Assembly: GCA_012837155.1 (NCBI GenBank)
Contig: CP051546.1
Span: forward strand, 2,106,140-2,170,139
Length of the DNA: 64,000 nt
DNA from: Flavobacterium sp.
Lineage (GTDB): Bacteria > Bacteroidota > Bacteroidia > Flavobacteriales > Flavobacteriaceae
Direction of reading: 5' to 3'
Shown one piece after another: positions 58,569 to 64,000 of the stretch (position 1 is its first letter; the number at the start of each line of letters is the position of its first letter). A model generated the notes under the pieces. It was not told the DNA's origin. It made no database searches and saw only the letters and a program-made list of their open reading frames with translations. The position numbers and the translations under genes were made by a program.

Positions 58569-59354
58569 TTAGTAATTCCCTGTATAGCCTTTCATAACTC
58601 CCCTTGATGAGTTTCTAATAAAATCGATGATTTCATCGCGTTCTGGTGTCGCCTCCATTTCGCCTTCGATAATTCCCAATGCCTGAGTCACATTGTAATT
58701 TTTTTGATATAAAATCCGGTATATTTCCTGAATTTCTTTTATTTTTTCGGAAGTAAATCCACGTCTTCTCAAACCTACTGAATTGATTCCAACGTAAGAC
58801 AGGGGTTCTTTTGCCGCTTTAGTAAAGGGCGGAACATCTTTTCTTAATAACGAACCTCCCGAAATCATGGCGTGATCACCCACACTAATAAATTGATGCA
58901 CCGCCGATAAACCTCCAATAATGGCGTAATTACCAATCGTTACATGACCTCCCAAAAGAACGCCATTGACAATAATTGCATTATTCCCAATATGACAATC
59001 GTGAGCAATATGTGCTGCGGCCATAATTAAGCAATTATTACCAATTACTGTCTGACCCGAAGCAATTGTCCCTCGATTAATGGTTACACATTCTCGAATG
59101 GTACAATTATCGCCAATTATTGCCAACGAATCTTCTCCGCCAAATTTTAAATCTTGTGGAATCGCAGAAATGACAGCTCCTGGGAAAATATTGCAGTTTT
59201 TTCCAATTCTTGCTCCCTCCATTATGGTAACATTTGAACCTATCCAAGTTCCATCACCTATGATAACATTATTATGAATGGTTGTAAAAGGCTCAATAAC
59301 TACGTTTTTCGCAATTTTTGCTCCTGGATGAACATAAGCTAAAGGTTGATTCAT
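58569..59354 (-). CDS. lpxA: Acyl-ACP:UDP-GlcNAc O-acyltransferase LpxA
   Basis: The start at 59354 (MNQPLAYVHPGAKIAKNVVI) gives 261 residues, the normal length. Left-handed beta-helix hexapeptides are followed by AAHIAHDCHIGNNAI with the catalytic histidine, GGLSAVHQFISVGDHAM and the helical tail EIQEIYRILYQKNYNVTQAL. LpxA catalyses the first step of lipid A synthesis in the cytoplasm. It follows lpxC/fabZ in the same direction. Intact. Confidence 0.95.
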   Translation of the reverse strand: MNQPLAYVHPGAKIAKNVVIEPFTTIHNNVIIGDGTWIGSNVTIMEGARIGKNCNIFPGAVISAIPQDLKFGGEDSLAIIGDNCTIRECVTINRGTIASGQTVIGNNCLIMAAAHIAHDCHIGNNAIIVNGVLLGGHVTIGNYAIIGGLSAVHQFISVGDHAMISGGSLLRKDVPPFTKAAKEPLSYVGINSVGLRRRGFTSEKIKEIQEIYRILYQKNYNVTQALGIIEGEMEATPERDEIIDFIRNSSRGVMKGYTGNY

Positions 59355-59421
59355 TAGTATGTTTTTATTTGGCCTGAACAAAACCTTGTTTACAAAAGGA
59401 ATACTGTTTGGCGATTTATAT

Positions 59422-60818
59422 TTATTGTTTTTTGGCTATTTGTGCCATTAATTCTGCTTCTGCAACGAGTTTTCCATTGGCATAAGCATTGGCTTGCATG
59501 TGACAAATTCCTCTTCGAATGGGGGTAATCAAATCACATTTAAATAGCAAAGTATCTCCCGGTAATACTTTATGTTTAAATTTGACATTGTCAATTTTCA
59601 TAAAATAAGTCAAATAATTCTCTGGATCTGGAACGGTACTTAGTACTAATATTCCTCCAGTTTGCGCCATTGCTTCAACAATTATTACACCTGGCATTAC
59701 TGGTGCTCCAGGAAAATGACCCACAAAAAATGCTCGTTCATTGTCACGTTCTTCAATCCTACGATATGACTTTCCGACATTTCGATTATTCTGTCGATAA
59801 ACAAAAATGGGGGTCTGTGTGGAAGTACCGACATAATTTTATGAATATCCATCAAAGGTTCTTGATTCAAATCATAAACAGGAACGTGATTTCTTTGCTC
59901 AATTTTTATGATTTTTGCCATTTTTTTAGCAAACTGCGTATTAACAAAATGACCCCGGTTTATTCGCAATTACTTTTCCTTGAATTCTTGTTCCAATTAA
60001 TGATAAATCGCCAATGACATCAAGAAGTTTGTGTCTGGCGGCCTCATTTGGATAGTGTAATGTTAGATTATCTAAAATACCATTTGGTTTTACTGATATT
60101 TCTTCCTTTCCAAAAGCAACTTTCAAATTATTCATTGTTTTTTCAGAAATTTCCTTGTCTACATACACAATGGCGTTATTCAAATCGCCTCCTTTTATTA
60201 AACCTTCCTCTAAAAGTGATTCTAGTTCATGCAAAAAGCTAAATGTTCTGGAGTCGGCAATTTCTGCCTTAAACTCAGAAATATTTTTCATCGTAGCATT
60301 TGAGTACCAAGTACTTTTGTACCAAAATCTACCATTGCGGTAACTTGATAATCATCGCTTGGCATGACTAAAATTTCGCTGCCTGTTTCTTCATCAGTAA
60401 AAGAAATAACTTCTTTTACCACATATACTTTTCGTTTGGCATCTTGCTCTTGAACTCCTGCTTCTTCGATAGCTTCAACAAAATATTTTGAAGAACCATC
60501 CATAATAGGAAGCTCAGAAGCATCTAATTCGATGATGATATTATCTAAATCACAACCAACCAAAGCTGCCAAAACATGCTCAGGCGTTTGAATTTTGACT
60601 CCCAATTTCTCTAAATTGGTTCCTCTTTGTGTGTTTACAACATAATTGGCATCGGCTTCAATAACAGGTTGTCCTTCTAGATCTTTTCGAACAAAAGTAA
60701 ATCCATTATTTATTGGGGCTGGTTTAAAAGTTATTTTCACTTCTTTTCCTGTGTGTAATCCAACACCAGTAAGCGAAACTTCTGTTTTGATGGTCTTCTG
60801 TTTAACCATTTTTTCCAT
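59422..60818 (-). pseudogene. lpxC/fabZ: Bifunctional LpxC deacetylase / FabZ dehydratase, frameshifts
   Basis: The N-terminal half is Lpx[33 protein letters not shown] with the metal-binding His, and in the next frame NGILDNLTLHYPNEAARHKL (LDxxGD follows in DVIGDLSLIG). The C-terminal half is Fab[15 protein letters not shown], then [20 protein letters not shown] with the catalytic His. The fusion is a known trait of Bacteroidota. It makes both the committed lipid A intermediate and trans-2-enoyl-ACP. Three shifts (about 60290, 59950 and 59720) break it, certainly errors in view of essentiality. It overlaps lpxD by 17 bases. Confidence 0.9.
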
Positions 60819-61848
60819 TTTTTTGGTTTAATATTTGCTTTTTTAATTCTTCTATTTCTAAAACAATTTTGGGTAAATTCTTGAAATGAACATACGATTT
60901 ATTGAAATCATTATACCCAAATGTTGGACTTCCTTGAATTATTTCATTGTCTTTGATGTTTCTACCAACTCCTGATTGGGCTTGAATTCGTACATTATTC
61001 CCTATCGATAAATGTCCCGCAATGCCTACCTGACCACCAATCATTCCGTTTTTTCCAATTTTTGTCGAACCCGCAATTCCTGTTTGGGCGGCAACTACGG
61101 TATTTTCTCCAATTTCTACATTATGACCAATCTGGATTTGATTATCCAGCTTCACTCCTTTCCTTACAATGGTAGAACCCATTGTAGCCTTGTCAATAGT
61201 TGTATTTGCTCCAACATCGACATTATCCTCTAAAACCACATTCCCTATTTGAGGAATTTTCGAAAATGTGCCATCAGGATTTGGTGCAAAACCAAAACCA
61301 TCTGCCCCAATAACAGCCCCTGAATAGATATTGCAATTGTTCCCTATTTGCGTCTCCGAATGTATTTTTGCTCCGGCAAAAATACTAACATTGTCGCCTA
61401 TAATAACATTTTCGCCTATGAAACAATTAGGATAAATTTTTACGTTCTTGCCTAAAATCACATTTTCAGCGATATAGCTAAAATTTCCTAGGTAAAAATT
61501 TTCTCCATATTTAGCACTTTCAGAAATAAATGAAGGCTGTTCTATCCCCGTTTTATTTTCTTTTTTTGCCTGATCGTAAAATTCTAGTAATTTTGAAAAA
61601 GACAAATAAGCGTCTTCAACTTTTATTAGCGTGGTAGTCAATTCGCCTTCAGGAATAAAGGTGTTGTTGACGATTGTTATCGTGGCTTGTGTAGTGTATA
61701 TATGATTTAGATATTTAGGATTTGCCAAAAAAGTAAGTGACCCTTCAGTTCCTTCTTCGATTTTAGATAATTTATACACTTCGGCATAAGGATTACCAAC
61801 GACTTCTCCTTCTAAAATCCCCGCTATTTGCTCTGCTGTAAATTTCAT
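60802..61848 (-). CDS. lpxD: UDP-3-O-acylglucosamine N-acyltransferase LpxD
   Basis: This 348-residue protein has [20 protein letters not shown] with the uridine-binding N-domain and [18 protein letters not shown], then hexapeptide repeats with [16 protein letters not shown] and the catalytic His in [15 protein letters not shown], and the C-terminal coil [20 protein letters not shown]. It adds the N-linked acyl chain in lipid A synthesis. It is the first of the lpxD-lpxC/fabZ-lpxA-efp group, with overlapping stop/start toward lpxC. Intact. Confidence 0.95.
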   Translation of the reverse strand: MKFTAEQIAGILEGEVVGNPYAEVYKLSKIEEGTEGSLTFLANPKYLNHIYTTQATITIVNNTFIPEGELTTTLIKVEDAYLSFSKLLEFYDQAKKENKTGIEQPSFISESAKYGENFYLGNFSYIAENVILGKNVKIYPNCFIGENVIIGDNVSIFAGAKIHSETQIGNNCNIYSGAVIGADGFGFAPNPDGTFSKIPQIGNVVLEDNVDVGANTTIDKATMGSTIVRKGVKLDNQIQIGHNVEIGENTVVAAQTGIAGSTKIGKNGMIGGQVGIAGHLSIGNNVRIQAQSGVGRNIKDNEIIQGSPTFGYNDFNKSYVHFKNLPKIVLEIEELKKQILNQKNGKNG

Positions 61849-61978
61849 CTTATCTGATCATATTTTTAATAGGAATAAGATGGAACGCTCTATATAATGT
61901 TCTGCTTATATTCAAAAAAAATGGGCTGATTTGTTTCATCCGACAAAAATATAAAAAATAGATTTTAAATGTAGGTTT

Positions 61979-63230
61979 TTAAACAAGTTGTTTTGGAAAA
62001 CACACATAATATTTGGTTACAAATTTAGACAATGACTTTAAATTCAACTGGTCAGAGACTTCGACAACATCCTCAATGGTTCGGTCTTTTTTTAAAATCC
62101 GAATAGGCTCAGCTTCTTTGCTATACGCTTGACTTTTAATTTTACCTTTAAAATAAAATAATTGGTTTCGTCCAAAGTTAGATTCGTTTTTAGTGCAAAA
62201 CGCTCCTTTAAGAGATAAAATTCTGCTGCCGACACCTTTTCATTGCCTACTTTTATTTTCAATAAATCTCTATTAATAATCATTTTACTCAGGGATGACA
62301 GTATAAAATCATCTTGATTTTGCCACGATTTTAGAGCACTAATAATATCAAAATCATCTAATTGAGAAAATAAATTTAGATTTGTAGTGTCAAAAGTTTC
62401 AAAGGTAATCTTGTGCTGCATAAAGAACCTTAAAGGCTCGCTACAAGGCAAAACAACTCCTTTTTGAGTCAGTTCTTTGGCACGTTTCAAAATTTTTGTC
62501 AAAATCAGTTCAGCAACTAAACTTGTTTTATGCAAATAAACCTGCCAATACATCAATCGTCTTGACATTAAGAATTTTTCGACCGAATAAATTCCTTTTT
62601 CTTCAATGACCAACACATCATCGACCACATTCATCATCTGAATTAATCGTTCTGAATTAACATTCCTTCTGCCACACCTGAATAAAAACTGTCTCGTTTT
62701 AAATAATCCATTCGATCCATATCAAGCTGACTCGAAATCAATTGCAACATGAATTTTCTGTGATAATCGCCCTTAAAAACCTGAATAGCTAAACTTAATT
62801 GTCCTTTAAATTCGGTATTCAATTGATTCATAAACAATAACGAAATAGATTCATGATGCACATCTTCAACAATGCTTTTTTCCATTGCGTGCGAAAACGG
62901 CCCATGACCAATATCGTGCAATAAAATAGCAATATACAAGGCGTTTTCCTCTTCCTTAGAAACAAGAACTCCTTTAAAACGAAGGGTTTCGACCGCTTTT
63001 TGCATGATATGCATACATCCCAAAGCGTGATGAAAACGGGTGTGATTTGCGCCGGGATAAACTAAATACGACAATCCCATTTGAGAAATGCGTCGCAAAC
63101 GCTGAAAATACGGATGCTGGATTAAATCGTAAATTAAGGCATTGGGGATTGTAATAAACCCGTAAATGGGATCGTTAAATATTTTTAGCTTATTAATTTC
63201 GCTCACTCTATGATTTATTTTGAGGAACAA
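61979..63230 (-). pseudogene. HD-domain phosphohydrolase, frameshifts
   Basis: The first frame reads KLKIFNDPIYGFITIPNALI, the HD-family start, with HTRFHHALGCMHIMQKAVE and the metal site ILLHDIGHGPFSHAMEKSIV. The second (62637-62092) continues MMNVVDDVLVIEEKGIYSVE. A last shift near 62100 gives RILKKDRTIEDVVEVSDQLN to a stop at 61979. Total is about 415 residues. Relatives are dGTPase-like HD hydrolases of unknown substrate. A GTG at 63206 (VSEINKLKIF) is an alternative start. Confidence 0.8.
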
Positions 63231-63261
63231 ATATAAGCAAAGCTAAAATGCTATCAATAAT

Positions 63262-63299
63262 AAATAGTCAAAATGATAGAAAAATCATTTTGACTATTT
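63262..63299 (-). terminator. Rho-independent terminator after folE
   Basis: AATAGTCAAAATGAT and ATCATTTTGACTATT form a perfect 15-bp stem with a 6-base loop, about 100 bases past the folE stop in the transcription direction. Confidence 0.85.
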
Positions 63300-63400
63300 A
63301 CTCCATATTGTATTTCGTTAGGCAATTTAAAATAACCGAATGATTTAATCTCTAGCTGCAAATCTCCTTGATTATTTTGTTAAACAAATAAACTCATTTT

Positions 63401-64000
63401 TTACTTTTCGCTTTGAAATTTTCCCGAGTAATGAGCAGTAATTGTACTGGTATTTGTGTCTTTAATGCCACGCGAAGCAACGCAAAGATGTGTTGCATCG
63501 ATAATAACGGCAACATCGTCAGATTGTAATGCTTCTTTTAAACCTTCTGCAATTTGGTTTGTTAATCGCTCTTGAACTTGTGGTCGTTTTGCATAATATT
63601 GCACTAACCGATTTATTTTTGACAGGCCAATTACCTGTCCGTTAGAGATATAAGCCACGTGAACTTTTCCAATAATTGGCACAAAATGATGTTCACAATA
63701 AGAATATAAAGTGATGTCTTTTTCAATCAGCATTTCGTTGTATTCATACTTATTTTCAAATAGTTTGGCTTCTGGTTTATTTGCTGGATTTAAACCACTA
63801 AAAACTTCTTTCACATACATCTTTGCCACTCGATATGGCGTTCCGCTTAAACTATCATCCTTTAAATCTAAACCTAAAATATGCATTATTTCTTTGAAAT
63901 GATTTTGTATCAAATCAATTTTTTGCTCGTCACTTATATCAAAAGCATGCTCTCGCATTGGGGTTTCTAATGAAGTTCCTATATGGTCTTCGCCAATTAA
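63401..64000 (-). CDS. folE: GTP cyclohydrolase I, partial (5' end beyond window)
   Basis: The frame runs from the right edge (IGEDHIGTSLETPMREHAF) to a stop at 63401. It shows DDSLSGTPYRVAKMYVKEVF, the zinc-site YCEHHFVPIIGKVHVAYI and RPQVQERLTNQIAEGL, with the third ligand in HLCVASRG. FolE opens GTP to dihydroneopterin triphosphate, the first step to folate and other pterins. An internal ATG (63958) gives the same protein minus the N-terminal extension, but conservation continues upstream, so the true start is outside the window. Confidence 0.95.
   Translation of the reverse strand, partial: LIGEDHIGTSLETPMREHAFDISDEQKIDLIQNHFKEIMHILGLDLKDDSLSGTPYRVAKMYVKEVFSGLNPANKPEAKLFENKYEYNEMLIEKDITLYSYCEHHFVPIIGKVHVAYISNGQVIGLSKINRLVQYYAKRPQVQERLTNQIAEGLKEALQSDDVAVIIDATHLCVASRGIKDTNTSTITAHYSGKFQSEK

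Noticed and set aside
1..64000. tRNA or rRNA genes
   Set aside because: I looked for the conserved T-loop and anticodon-arm words and for rRNA motifs and found none that hold together.

Overview
The window looks like a chromosome segment of a Flavobacterium-like member of the Bacteroidota. It is AT-rich and carries PorX of the type IX secretion system, a secreted protein with a type IX sorting domain, the fused lpxC/fabZ gene inside an lpxD-lpxC/fabZ-lpxA-efp-lpxD2-sucD cluster, and ISL3, IS5, IS630, IS1595, IS91 and ISAon1-type insertion sequences.

Region 1 (1 to about 27,155) is the exceptional part. It is an integron-like cassette array. Fifteen complete cassettes, and the end of a sixteenth, are separated by imperfect palindromes that read xxxxAAC....GTTxxxx: eleven of 132-134 bp, four of 58 bp and one terminal site of 94 bp. 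Each cassette begins and ends with its own private complementary sequence (for example TTATAGCAC and GTGCTATAA), as expected if it can close into a circle carrying one attC-like site. Contents include small unknown proteins, lipoproteins, a beta-barrel plus a type IX cargo protein, a hydrolase plus YdeI/OmdA pair, an HxlR-controlled oxidoreductase operon, two copies of a non-coding structured cassette, an 8.7-kb restriction/STAND-NTPase defence block and an SseB-like gene. Two nearly identical IS91-type elements, each with a tyrosine recombinase gene (one truncated), sit in the array.

Region 2 (27,171-28,213) is a tyrosine recombinase whose stop codon lies 15 bp from the last palindrome. It resembles integron integrases in its C-terminal half but I see no IntI-specific insertion. 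I infer that it is the best local candidate for the enzyme that moves the cassettes.

Region 3 (28,800-52,200) is ordinary chromosome with heavy IS traffic: porX, tsaE, alanine dehydrogenase, an ABC-2 permease, an IS5-like element, an ISL3 element with an 8-bp target duplication that holds a nested IS630, a cysteine-synthase family gene whose 3' end was rewritten by that ISL3, oligopeptidase B, IS1595, a cyclase, a GH94-like enzyme with a nucleoside-type transporter, an LTA-synthase-like sulfatase, a DUF1275 protein and a YeiH transporter.

Region 4 (52,369-64,000) is housekeeping: a vWA-type membrane protein, fabG, sucD, a second lpxD, efp, lpxA, lpxC/fabZ, lpxD, an HD phosphohydrolase and folE (cut by the window end). 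Almost every long gene, including essential ones, contains one or more single-base frameshifts, many at A/T homopolymers. I read most of these as sequencing errors, so the broken genes below are annotated over their full reconstructed span.
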